Part shown: in pieces, positions 56,624 through 64,000 of the stretch | Layout: every line of letters starts with the position of its first letter | How positions within the stretch are numbered: position 1 is the stretch's first letter | Assembly (NCBI RefSeq): GCF_001612665.1 | Contig: NZ_BDAX01000018.1 | Span: 248,001-312,000, forward strand | From: Nocardia alba NBRC 108234 | GTDB taxonomy: Bacteria > Actinomycetota > Actinomycetes > Mycobacteriales > Mycobacteriaceae | Reading direction: 5' to 3' | Length of the DNA: 64,000 nt | Made by a program: the position numbers and the translations under genes | Notes under the pieces: model-generated | The model's input: the letters and a program-made list of their open reading frames with translations, nothing else | Told to the model about the DNA's origin: nothing | Database searches by the model: none

Positions 56624-58216
56624 TCAGGCGGAGTAGATCGTGGTGCCGTCGCGCACGGTGCGCAGGCAGGTCGGCAGTTCGACGCCCGGTTCCAGGCGGG
56701 GCAGACCGGGTACGCGGGAGCGAGGGTCGGTGGACCAGCGCGCCACGGTGTCGGCGGCCGCGGCGACGACGAGCTCGCCCGCGTCCCACACGGCGTAGGA
56801 CGCGGGTGCGCCGGGCACCAGCGTGCCCGCCATGCCGTCGCGTACGCCGCCCGCCCGCCAGGCGCCGCGCGTGGCGGCGGCGAAGGCGGCGCGGGGGGAC
56901 AGTCCGTGCCCCGGGGTGCGGTGGTGGACGGCCGCGCGCACCTGCTCCCACGGGTTCATCGCGGTGACGGGCGCGTCGGAGCCGATGGCCAGGGAGATAC
57001 CGGCCGCCGCCATCGCCGCGAACGGGTTGAGGCCCGCGGCGCGCTCGGCGCCGAGGCGGGTCGCGTACATTCCGTCGGGTCCGCCCCAGGCCGCGTCGAA
57101 GCCGGGCTGCACGGACACGATCACGCCGAGTTCGGCGAGTCGCGCGATCGCGGCGGCATCGGTCATCTCCGCGTGTTCGACGCGGTGCCCGCGCGCGGCG
57201 ATCGCCGGTCCACCGAGTTCGGCTGCGACACGGGCGAATCCGGCGACGACGGAATCCATGGCGGCGTCGCCGATGGCGTGGAAACCGGCCTGGATCCCGG
57301 CCTCGGTGCACGCGTGAATATGCGCGGTGACCGCGTCTTCGTCGAGGAAGGTCTTGCCGCAGCCCGCCGCGTCGGCGTAGGACGCGCGCAGCGCGGCCGT
57401 ATGCGAGCCGAGCGAACCGTCGACGAACAGGTCGCCGCCCAGCGCGTGTACCCCGAGTTCGTCGAGCAGGGCGCGCGCCTGTTCGGCGGTGCGCACCGCC
57501 TGCCCCCAGTAGGCGCGCACGGCCACGCCGTGTTCGAAGGCGAGCAGTTCACCGATGTCGTCGCGGCCGGAGATCTCGGGGCCCGCGCATTCGTGGACCG
57601 CGACGATGCCGTGCGCGGCCGCCGTGTCGAGGGCCGCCTGCCGGGCCGAATCACGCTGGGCGCGAGTGAGTTCCGCGAGTGCGACCGTGCGCACCCGGTG
57701 GTGGGCGTCGGCGCGCAGCAGTTCGCCACGCCGATATCCGTCGCCGAGATCACCGGCCGCGTCGAGCAGTGCCGAGGAGGCGACAGCCGAATGCGCGTCG
57801 ACCCGCGCCAGGTAGACGAGCCTGCCCGAGCCCGCGGCCGCGTCGAGTTCGGCGACCGTCGGCGGACGCTGTTCGGGCCAGGCCGTGTCGTCCCAGCCTT
57901 CGCCGATGATCACACCGTCCGGCTGGTTCGCGACGTGCGCCCGCACCGTGTCGAGCAGGTCGGACACGGATCGGGCGCCCCGCAGGTCGAGCCCGGTCAG
58001 CTGCAGACCCAGCGCGGTGACGTGCACATGGGGGTCGACGAACGCCGGCGCCACGAACGCACCGTCGAGGTCGATGACCTCCGCGTCGGGATGCATCGCC
58101 CGCCCGGGCGCCTCGGCGCCCAGCCACACCACGGTGCCGTCGGTGACCGCCATCGCGGTCGCGTCCGGGGAGCTGGAACTGTAGAAGCGACCGCCGATCA
58201 GCAACTGGGTACTCAC
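56624..58216 (-). CDS. Amidohydrolase family protein (YtcJ-like)
   Basis: A 530-residue metal-dependent amidohydrolase of the YtcJ/Amidohydro_3 group. The metal site is visible: VDPHVHVTALG, VHECAGPEIS, GFHAIGDAAMD, RVEHAEMTD and IGSDAPVTAMNPW. The substrate, likely an amide or cyclic amide, is unknown. GTG 58216 is the start; it ends 35 bases before lnt and is probably in the same transcript. A gene of this type beside lnt and fxsA is a conserved arrangement in related actinobacteria. Confidence 0.88.
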   Translation of the reverse strand: MSTQLLIGGRFYSSSSPDATAMAVTDGTVVWLGAEAPGRAMHPDAEVIDLDGAFVAPAFVDPHVHVTALGLQLTGLDLRGARSVSDLLDTVRAHVANQPDGVIIGEGWDDTAWPEQRPPTVAELDAAAGSGRLVYLARVDAHSAVASSALLDAAGDLGDGYRRGELLRADAHHRVRTVALAELTRAQRDSARQAALDTAAAHGIVAVHECAGPEISGRDDIGELLAFEHGVAVRAYWGQAVRTAEQARALLDELGVHALGGDLFVDGSLGSHTAALRASYADAAGCGKTFLDEDAVTAHIHACTEAGIQAGFHAIGDAAMDSVVAGFARVAAELGGPAIAARGHRVEHAEMTDAAAIARLAELGVIVSVQPGFDAAWGGPDGMYATRLGAERAAGLNPFAAMAAAGISLAIGSDAPVTAMNPWEQVRAAVHHRTPGHGLSPRAAFAAATRGAWRAGGVRDGMAGTLVPGAPASYAVWDAGELVVAAAADTVARWSTDPRSRVPGLPRLEPGVELPTCLRTVRDGTTIYSA

Positions 58217-58284
58217 GGTGCCCCAGTCTGCCGTATCGCCCGATTGTCACCTCGGCAGGGAGCCCCCGCTCGGCGGCGTGAACG

Positions 58285-58488
58285 TCAGGTCGGCAGCGAC
58301 AGCGCGGCGCGCACTTCGGCATCGCCGAACCCGGGGGAACGATGCCCGCCCGCTTCCACGGCGATCAGTTCCAACCGCCACGCGGCGGTGGTGAAATCCG
58401 ACATCGACTGTCCGGCAGCGGCGCTCGCTCTACGCACCACGTCGGCCAGTTCCTCGCTCACCGTGACGGTGATCTGCTCGGTGGCCAT
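58285..58488 (-). CDS. Small ribbon-helix-helix-like (antitoxin-type) protein
   Basis: A 67-residue protein starting ATEQITVTVSEELADVVRRA, then SAAAGQSMSDFTTAAWRLEL, the beta-helix-helix pattern of RHH/CopG-type DNA-binding antitoxins. No toxin gene is beside it: fxsA lies upstream and the amidohydrolase downstream. It may be an orphan regulator or the remnant of a toxin-antitoxin pair. ATG 58488 matches the RHH start; a longer frame to 58599 would overlap fxsA. Confidence 0.6.
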   Translation of the reverse strand: MATEQITVTVSEELADVVRRASAAAGQSMSDFTTAAWRLELIAVEAGGHRSPGFGDAEVRAALSLPT

Positions 58489-58547
58489 GTCGGTACTGTA
58501 GACCCTTCGCGCCCACCCGCGGGCATGTCGCAACAGGTCTTTTCGGA

Positions 58548-59039
58548 TCAGGCCGGACCGAGCGCGCGCGGACCCGCGGTGTGACCGTCGTCGTACCACT
58601 GCCCCACCACCGTCCCGTCGACCACGTCACCGTCCGCGTCGACGACCATCCCGCGATACGGCGAGGGCGCGAACGAGGGCAGCGGGCCGAAGCGGCGCGT
58701 ACCCAGCTTCTCCAGCGCCGGTCGCAGCAGCGCCCTGGTCGGGGGGAACAGCGCGAGCAGGCCGACCACTCCGGTGACGAGGCCCGGCACGAACAGCAGC
58801 ACCGAGCCGGTGGCGACGATCACCCCGTCGGCGACCGCGCTCTCCGCGCTCACCTCACCGCGCGAGGCGCGCCGGAATCGGTCGAACACCCGCCTGCCCT
58901 GTCGTCCGAGCAGCACCAATCCCACGCCCGATACCGCGACGAGCACGACAAGCGCCCAGCCGATGCCGATCAGCTGGGCGAGGCCGACGAGGGCGGCGAT
59001 CTCGACGACGAGGTAGGCGATGAACAACAGGGCGGTCAT
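58548..59039 (-). CDS. fxsA: FxsA family membrane protein
   Basis: A 163-residue protein with two helix pairs in the first 100 residues: LLFIAYLVVEIAALVGLAQL at the N-terminus, a helix around VVLVAVSGVGLVLLG, GRQGRRVFDRFRRASRGEVS in the loop, and VLLFVPGLVTGVVGLLALFP, all marks of FxsA. E. coli FxsA suppresses F-plasmid exclusion of phage T7. AAAGGA lies before ATG 59039. In M. tuberculosis fxsA (Rv2053c) is close to ppm1 and rbpA, which supports reading this stretch as the conserved rbpA-lnt-fxsA locus. Confidence 0.9.
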   Translation of the reverse strand: MTALLFIAYLVVEIAALVGLAQLIGIGWALVVLVAVSGVGLVLLGRQGRRVFDRFRRASRGEVSAESAVADGVIVATGSVLLFVPGLVTGVVGLLALFPPTRALLRPALEKLGTRRFGPLPSFAPSPYRGMVVDADGDVVDGTVVGQWYDDGHTAGPRALGPA

Positions 59040-59111
59040 GGCGATCCTTTCGGACGATCTACCTCCTCAACGCGCGAGCGCCCGATTTTTCTCCCGAGCG
59101 CGCCGACGAAC

Positions 59112-59771
59112 TCAGCCGCCGGGTCGCACGAGCCCGGTCTCGTAGGCCAGCACGACCGCCTGCACCCGGTCGCGCAGACCGAGTTTGGTGAGGACGCGGC
59201 CGACGTGGGTCTTCACGGTCGCCTCCGACAGGAACAGCGCCGCGGCGATCTCGGCGTTGGAGCGGCCTGCCGCGATCTGTTCGAGCACCTCGCGTTCGCG
59301 CGTGGTGAGAGCGTCGAGGATTTTCGGGTCGCGCAGACTCGTCGGGTCATCGGCCACGAGCCGGTCCAGCAGCCGCTTGGTGACCCGGGGCGAGACCACC
59401 GCGTCACCGGCGGCGACGCTGCGGATGGCCGAGACGAGGTCCTCGGGCGGGGTGTCCTTGAGCAGGAACCCGCTGGCACCTGCCCGCAGGGCACCGAGTG
59501 CGTGTTCGTCGAGGTCGAAGGTGGTCATCACGAGCACCCGCACACCCTCCCCCGCGGCCACGATCCGCGCGGTGGCCGTTACCCCGTCGACGACCGGCAT
59601 CCGCACATCCATCAGAACGACATCCGGGCGCAGCGCACTCGCGCGCCGCACAGCCTCGTCACCGTTGCCCGCTTCACCGATCACCTCGATATCGGGGTGC
59701 GCGCCGAGCACCATCTTCAGACCCATCCGCATGAGTTCCTGATCGTCCACCACGAGCACGCTGATCGGCAT
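59112..59771 (-). CDS. LuxR/NarL family response regulator
   Basis: A 219-residue response regulator. The receiver holds VLVVDDQELMRMGL, the phosphorylated Asp of VVLMDVRMPVVDG, and the Lys of GFLLKD; the output domain is a LuxR helix-turn-helix (LTTREREVLEQIAAGRSNAE, then LFLSEATVKTHVGRVLTKLG). It follows its kinase by 77 bases on the same strand. Targets are unknown; two-component systems of this kind in actinobacteria often control an adjacent exporter, but none is clearly adjacent here. Confidence 0.93.
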   Translation of the reverse strand: MPISVLVVDDQELMRMGLKMVLGAHPDIEVIGEAGNGDEAVRRASALRPDVVLMDVRMPVVDGVTATARIVAAGEGVRVLVMTTFDLDEHALGALRAGASGFLLKDTPPEDLVSAIRSVAAGDAVVSPRVTKRLLDRLVADDPTSLRDPKILDALTTREREVLEQIAAGRSNAEIAAALFLSEATVKTHVGRVLTKLGLRDRVQAVVLAYETGLVRPGG

Positions 59772-59848
59772 TGCCCCACCCTAATAGGCGCGACCGCCCC
59801 GCATTCCTCCCATTTTTCGCCCGCACGCCGGCCAGGAACGAGCAGGAA

Positions 59849-61024
59849 TCAGTCCGCGTCGGTACGGAGCGGGAGGTCGGCGCGTACCTGCCAGCGACCG
59901 TCGCCGAGCCTGCCCGCGTGCATGGTGCCGCCGAGGACCGCGACCCGTTCGCGCATGCCGACCAGTCCCATCCCCGCGCCGGGAATGTCGGCATCCTGGC
60001 TCATCCGCGCGGGCACGCCGCCGCTGTCGACGACCTCGACGAGGACGTCCTCGTCGCGCCGATGCACCCGGACCACCGCCTTGGGCTCCGCGCCCGCGTG
60101 GCGCAGGGTGTTGGTGAGCGACTCCTGCACGATGCGGTGCACGCCGAGACTCACCTCGGGCGCGATGTCGTCGAGTTCGCCGGTCAGCTCGAGGTCGACG
60201 GCCAGACCGGCCTCGCGCATCATCTGGGCAAGCCTCGCGATCCCCGCGCTCCCGTGCTGGGGCAGCAGTTCCGGCGCGTGCTCGGTCCGCAGCAGGGCGA
60301 CGGTGCGGCGCAGTTCGCGCAGCGCTTCGCGACCGGTCCCCGCGATGGTGGCCAGCGCGCGCTCGGCGGTGTCGGGGTCTTGGCGCAGGGCGTACTTGGC
60401 CCCGTCGGCCTGCACGATGATGACGCTCACCGCGTGCGCGACCACGTCGTGGAGTTCGCGGGCGATGCGGGTGCGTTCGGCGGCGACCGCGTCGTGCGCG
60501 CGTCGTTCCCGGTCGTAGTCGGCGACGGCCAGCCGGGCGGCCACCTCGGAGTCGTAGGCGTGCCGGGCGCCGTTGAACTCGGCCAGTGTCCAGCACAGTG
60601 CGTAGATGAGCCCGGCCATCGCCAGATCGCCGCCCGAAGGCTGATCGAGCAGCAAGACCGACACCGTCATGTCGAGTACGAGAAAGGCGAGGAAGATCAG
60701 CCCGTCGCGCCGCCCGACGTAGGCGACGAGGGTGTAGAGCATCACCCCGAGCCCGATCAGGGCCACATGGTCGGTGGCCCGCCCATCGATCAGATAGCCG
60801 ATCAGGGTGTTGAGCAGCGACAACACCAGCATCGCGGCCGCCACCGCCCGCGGATACACCCGTCGCAGGATCAGCGGCAACGGCAGGATCACCGAGAAGA
60901 TCAGGTAGACGACCTTGTTGTGTTCGTCGCCCACCCCGAGGGCATCGAGCAACAGCAGCAACCCGGCGAGGATCGAGTCGGCGACGATGGGTCGTCCGCG
61001 TAGCCACAGGCTGAACCGGCGCAC
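59849..61024 (-). CDS. Sensor histidine kinase (HisKA_3 / DesK type)
   Basis: A 391-residue kinase with about five N-terminal membrane helices (residues 15-150), a short coiled linker (AVADYDRERRAHDAVAAERT), the phospho-acceptor His in ARELHDVVAHAVSVIIVQAD, and an ATPase domain with QESLTNTLRHA and AGMGLVGMRERVAVLGGTM. It has no large extracytoplasmic domain, so it probably senses the membrane itself or an intramembrane cue. GTG 61024 is the start. Partner of the LuxR-type regulator. Confidence 0.92.
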   Translation of the reverse strand: MRRFSLWLRGRPIVADSILAGLLLLLDALGVGDEHNKVVYLIFSVILPLPLILRRVYPRAVAAAMLVLSLLNTLIGYLIDGRATDHVALIGLGVMLYTLVAYVGRRDGLIFLAFLVLDMTVSVLLLDQPSGGDLAMAGLIYALCWTLAEFNGARHAYDSEVAARLAVADYDRERRAHDAVAAERTRIARELHDVVAHAVSVIIVQADGAKYALRQDPDTAERALATIAGTGREALRELRRTVALLRTEHAPELLPQHGSAGIARLAQMMREAGLAVDLELTGELDDIAPEVSLGVHRIVQESLTNTLRHAGAEPKAVVRVHRRDEDVLVEVVDSGGVPARMSQDADIPGAGMGLVGMRERVAVLGGTMHAGRLGDGRWQVRADLPLRTDAD

Positions 61025-61078
61025 CGACTCAGCCTAGCCCGGCTGGCTTTCCGGCCGTGATCTTGATTGCCTGGACGC

Positions 61079-61846
61079 GTGCAACTCGGAGACTGGACGG
61101 TCCTGCTGGTGGCCGCCGCGGCGGCGGGCTGGGTCGACGCCGTGGTCGGCGGCGGGGGGCTGATCATTCTGCCGACGCTGTTCCTCGTCGTTCCCGGTAT
61201 CGCGCCGCAGACCGCGCTCGGCACCAACAAGCTCGCCGCCCTGGCCGGCACCGCGACCGCCGCGGCCACCTTCGCGCGCAAGGTGCCGATGCAGTGGAAG
61301 GTGCTGCTGCCCGGAGCGGTGATCGCCGCGATCACGGCCGCGTGCGGGGCGGCGGCGGTGTCGCTGATCGACCGCGACCTGTTCATCCCGTTGGTGATGG
61401 TGGTGCTCGTCGGGGTTGCGGTGTTCGTGACCGTGCGCCCCTCGGTCGGCCTGACGATGGCCACCCATCCACCGACGCGACGCAAGGTGATCCTGGTGGT
61501 CGGCCTCGCGTCCGGTCTCATCGGCCTCTACGACGGGCTGCTCGGGCCGGGCACCGGCACCTTTTTGATCATCACGTTCGCGACGCTGCTCGGCACCGAG
61601 TTCGTCCGGGCGGCGGCGATGGCCAAGGTGATCAACTGTGGGTCGAACGTGGGTGCGCTGCTGTTCCTCGGCTCGACCGGCCACATCCTGTGGGGTCTGG
61701 GCGCGGCCATGGCGGTGGCGAATATCGTCGGCGCGCTGATCGGTTCGCGGATGGCGCTGGCCAAGGGGGCGGGATTCGTCCGGATCGTCTTGCTCGTCGT
61801 GGTGGTGGTGATGGTGATCCGGCTGGGGTGGCAGCAGTTCGGTTAG
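61079..61846 (+). CDS. TSUP family membrane transporter (TauE/SafE)
   Basis: A 255-residue protein with seven to eight helices and the duplicated TauE/SafE pattern: GWVDAVVGGGGLIILPTLFL with GTNKLAALAGT in the first half and GLYDGLLGPGTGTFLIITF with KVINCGSNVGALLF in the second. The family exports sulfite or sulfonates or carries other organic anions. GTG 61079 is the start I prefer; a TTG at 61067 is possible. It is divergent from the kinase gene and overlaps the convergent TetR gene by four bases. Confidence 0.85.
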   Translation: MQLGDWTVLLVAAAAAGWVDAVVGGGGLIILPTLFLVVPGIAPQTALGTNKLAALAGTATAAATFARKVPMQWKVLLPGAVIAAITAACGAAAVSLIDRDLFIPLVMVVLVGVAVFVTVRPSVGLTMATHPPTRRKVILVVGLASGLIGLYDGLLGPGTGTFLIITFATLLGTEFVRAAAMAKVINCGSNVGALLFLGSTGHILWGLGAAMAVANIVGALIGSRMALAKGAGFVRIVLLVVVVVMVIRLGWQQFG

Positions 61847-62502
61847 CGCACCGGTCCGGCGGGCGCGGAGGCCGCGAGCCAGGGCTGAAGTATCCGAGAG
61901 GTGGTCTCGTGGATCTCGCGATGGAGGCGTTCACCGTCGTCGGCGCTGTGCTGTGGCTGCTGGAACAGCACGGTCAGCGCGCCCGACACCGCGCCGACCA
62001 CGGCACCGACCAGCGCCGCGGCACCGACCTCGTCGAGTTCGTGCGGGAACGCGATGTGCAGCTGGTGGGCGATCTCGCGCTGGGCGAGCAGTTGCGCGTG
62101 CGCGGCGCGACCGCTCACCGAGGGGACCGTCCGCGAGACCCGCGCCCGCAGGGCGGCCACCCGCGTACCGACGTCGCCGACGAGGCGTTCGCCGGGGTTG
62201 TCGCCCGCCGCGCGCAAAGCCCGCAGCAACACCTCCACCGGTCGCTCGCCGGGCCGACGGGTGGCGATGGCGGCGACCGCCGCGCGCACCCGTTCGTCGG
62301 GTTCGGGGAAGAGCAGTTCTTCCTTGCTCGCGAAGTAGTTGAAGAAGGTCCGGGTGCCGACCTCGGCCTCGGCCGCGATGTCGGCGACGGTCGTCTCCTC
62401 GTAGCCTCTGGCCTCGAACAACTCGACGGCGGCCACGAGGATCGCACGTCGGGTTCGTTCCCTTTTTCGATCGCGCAGGGCAGATGGCGGCACGGCGGGC
62501 AC
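61843..62502 (-). CDS. TetR family transcriptional regulator
   Basis: A 219-residue TetR protein: ILVAAVELFEARGYEETTVA, then DIAAEAEVGTRTFFNYFASK is the DNA-binding domain, with a TetR_C_17-like C-terminus (AFPHELDEVGAAALVGAVVG). GTG 62502 is the start; GTG 62493 is close. It is convergent with the TSUP gene, so control of that gene is less likely than autoregulation or control of tldD, which lies divergently 193 bases away. Confidence 0.85.
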   Translation of the reverse strand: MPAVPPSALRDRKRERTRRAILVAAVELFEARGYEETTVADIAAEAEVGTRTFFNYFASKEELLFPEPDERVRAAVAAIATRRPGERPVEVLLRALRAAGDNPGERLVGDVGTRVAALRARVSRTVPSVSGRAAHAQLLAQREIAHQLHIAFPHELDEVGAAALVGAVVGAVSGALTVLFQQPQHSADDGERLHREIHETTSRILQPWLAASAPAGPVR

Positions 62503-62642
62503 CCTACGGCATTTCCGACGTCGCTCGCGGGAGGAGACGGAGTCCGCGCGTCACGGCAATGCCTGTCGCGACCGGCATCTCGCGCGTCATGGCACGCGAC
62601 GCCGGTGCACGGCGAGCGCCGCATCGGCCGACATGCCAGTGC

Positions 62643-62658
62643 CCGGAACCGGTTCCGG
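62643..62658. promoter_or_regulatory. 16-bp perfect palindrome upstream of tldD
   Basis: CCGGAACC and GGTTCCGG are contiguous and self-complementary, about 25 bases upstream of a TAGCGT hexamer (62683-62688) that would be the -10 box of tldD. Confidence 0.4.
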
Positions 62659-62695
62659 CGCACATGTGTCGGTGGCACCGGTTAGCGTGGGTCCG

Positions 62696-64000
62696 GTGAG
62701 TACCACGACTTCCAGAGATGTGGACGAGGAGTTCCGCGCGCTCGGGCTCGCCACGCTGGCCGAGGCCGCGCTGTCGGCGGCCCGCGCCGCCGGGGCCGAG
62801 CATGCCGACCTGCGCGTGCAACGGTTGGTGACCCAGTCGATCCGATTGCGCGACGGCCGCGTCGAAGCGGTCACCGACGGGACCGAGCTGGGGCTGGCGG
62901 TGCGCGTGATCGTCGACGGCACCTGGGGTTTCGCCTCGCACGCCGCGCTCACCCCCGCGACCGCCGCCGAGGTGGCGCGCCGCGCGGTGACGGTGGCGCG
63001 GGCATTGCGCGCGCTGAACCGGGAGCGCGTCGAACTGGCCGACGAGCCACGCTACGACGATGTGTCGTGGGTCTCGGCCTACGACCTCGATCCGTTCGCG
63101 GTGTCGACCGCCGACAAAGTGGCGCTGCTGCAAGACTATTCGGAACGTCTGTCCGCGGCCGACGGTGTCGACCACGTCACCGCCTCGGTCCTGCAGGTCA
63201 AGGAGCAGACGTTCTACGCCGACACCGCGGGTTCGTCGATCACCCAGCAGCGGGTGCGGTTGCATCCCCAACTGGAGGCTGTCACCGTCGATTCCGCGTC
63301 GGGAGTGTTCGAGACGATGCGTACCCTCGCCGCGCCCGCCGGTCGCGGCTGGGAGTACGTCACCGGCGCCGACGGAACATGGGACTGGACGGGCGAACTC
63401 GCGCGGATCCCGGGCTGGCTGGCCGAGAAGGTGAAGGCGCCCAGTGTGGTCGCGGGTCCCACCGATCTCGTGATCGACCCCACGAACCTGTGGCTCACGA
63501 TCCACGAATCCATCGGCCACGCCACCGAATACGACCGCGCGATCGGCTACGAATCCGCGTACGCGGGCACCTCGTTCGCGACTCCCGATCAGCTCGGCAC
63601 GCTGCGGTACGGCACGCCGATCATGCACGTCACCGGCGACCGCACCCAGGTCAACGGGTTGAGCACGGTCGGCTACGACGACGAGGGCGTGGCGGGCCAG
63701 CAGTGGGACCTGGTGCGTGACGGCGTTCTCGTCGGCTACCAGCTCGACCGGGTGTTCGCCCCCCGGCTCGGGCTCGATCGCTCCAACGGGTGCTCGTATG
63801 CCGATTCGCCACACCATGTTCCGATCCAGCGGATGGCGAACGTGTCGTTGCAGCCCGATCCCGAACACGACACCAGCACCGCCGAGCTGATCTCGCGGGT
63901 GCGCGAGGGCATCTACATCGTCGGCGACAAGAGCTGGTCGATCGATATGCAGCGCTACAACTTCCAGTTCACCGGTCAACGGTTCTTCCGGATTCGCGAC
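62696..64000 (+). CDS. tldD: Metalloprotease TldD, 5' part
   Basis: The first 435 codons of a TldD-type U62 peptidase; the frame is open to the window edge, and about 70-80 residues are missing against the family's usual 500. The zinc site HESIGHATEYDRA (HExxxH) is present, as is the Gly/Asp-rich TVGYDDEGVAGQQWDLVRDG block. TldD usually works with a PmbA/TldE-type partner in degrading or maturing small peptides; no such gene is within view, and it may lie beyond the edge. GTG 62696 is seven bases after TAGCGT, so a leaderless transcript is likely. Confidence 0.92.
   Translation, partial: MSTTTSRDVDEEFRALGLATLAEAALSAARAAGAEHADLRVQRLVTQSIRLRDGRVEAVTDGTELGLAVRVIVDGTWGFASHAALTPATAAEVARRAVTVARALRALNRERVELADEPRYDDVSWVSAYDLDPFAVSTADKVALLQDYSERLSAADGVDHVTASVLQVKEQTFYADTAGSSITQQRVRLHPQLEAVTVDSASGVFETMRTLAAPAGRGWEYVTGADGTWDWTGELARIPGWLAEKVKAPSVVAGPTDLVIDPTNLWLTIHESIGHATEYDRAIGYESAYAGTSFATPDQLGTLRYGTPIMHVTGDRTQVNGLSTVGYDDEGVAGQQWDLVRDGVLVGYQLDRVFAPRLGLDRSNGCSYADSPHHVPIQRMANVSLQPDPEHDTSTAELISRVREGIYIVGDKSWSIDMQRYNFQFTGQRFFRIRD

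Overview
The window is about 64 kb of high-GC actinobacterial chromosome. RbpA, a fused HadA/HadB dehydratase of the mycolic-acid FAS-II system, a furA-katG pair, a complete conservon (kinase, roadblock, DUF742, GTPase) and malate:quinone oxidoreductase together point to a mycolate-containing member of the Mycobacteriales, most likely Nocardia or a close relative. This assignment rests on gene content and was not checked by database search. I see no rRNA, tRNA, insertion sequence, prophage or CRISPR array. The GTG share among start codons is high, and many genes look leaderless.

Layout. 1-3.2 kb: the end of a methyltransferase gene, then a DUF4247-DUF350-membrane spermidine synthase operon. 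3.2-7.2 kb: a small membrane protein and an NAD(P)-dependent epimerase/reductase with a divergent TetR regulator, an NTF2-like protein, a phosphodiesterase-type hydrolase and a lipoprotein. 7.3-10.7 kb: a GAF-domain regulator, an acetaldehyde-type dehydrogenase and a DUF779 protein. 10.8-14.6 kb: the conservon. 14.6-19.1 kb: an SDR/TetR divergent pair, an HxlR/thioesterase divergent pair and a DHA2 drug exporter. 19.3-22.6 kb: an orphan molybdopterin oxidoreductase and HadAB. 22.8-25.5 kb: furA-katG. 25.5-38.6 kb: mixed housekeeping and accessory genes, including SRPBCC, DUF457, an alpha/beta hydrolase, a HugZ-like protein, HdeD, GT9, ArsR, an M23 peptidase, LysR-mqo, TetR-SDR and membrane proteins.

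38.7-59 kb is the centrepiece. In mycobacteria rbpA, ppm1/lnt and fxsA are close neighbours. Here rbpA is separated from lnt, an amidohydrolase gene, an RHH gene and fxsA by a three-gene operon running leftward: a 4555-residue tetramodular NRPS, then an ABC ATPase and an ABC-2 permease, each start overlapping the previous stop as GTGA. The polyprenol-phosphate-mannose synthase expected next to lnt is not in the window. The NRPS reads C-A-T-C-A-T-C-A-T-C-A-T-TE. Its first condensation domain, first adenylation domain (code DVWHFSLVDK, serine, as in EntF) and thioesterase all resemble EntF, as if three extra modules sat inside an EntF-like synthetase. The three inner A domains share an unassigned DALF-type code. 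This cluster is the best candidate for an undescribed natural product system.

59-64 kb: a DesK/LuxR-type two-component system, a TSUP-family transporter with a convergent TetR gene, and the first 435 codons of tldD. Several divergent regulator/target pairs carry clear inverted repeats that look like operators. Strong hairpins separate most convergent or neighbouring units. No gene-free stretch exceeds 300 bases; the longest are about 467-737 (271 bases, nothing recognised) and 22603-22842.
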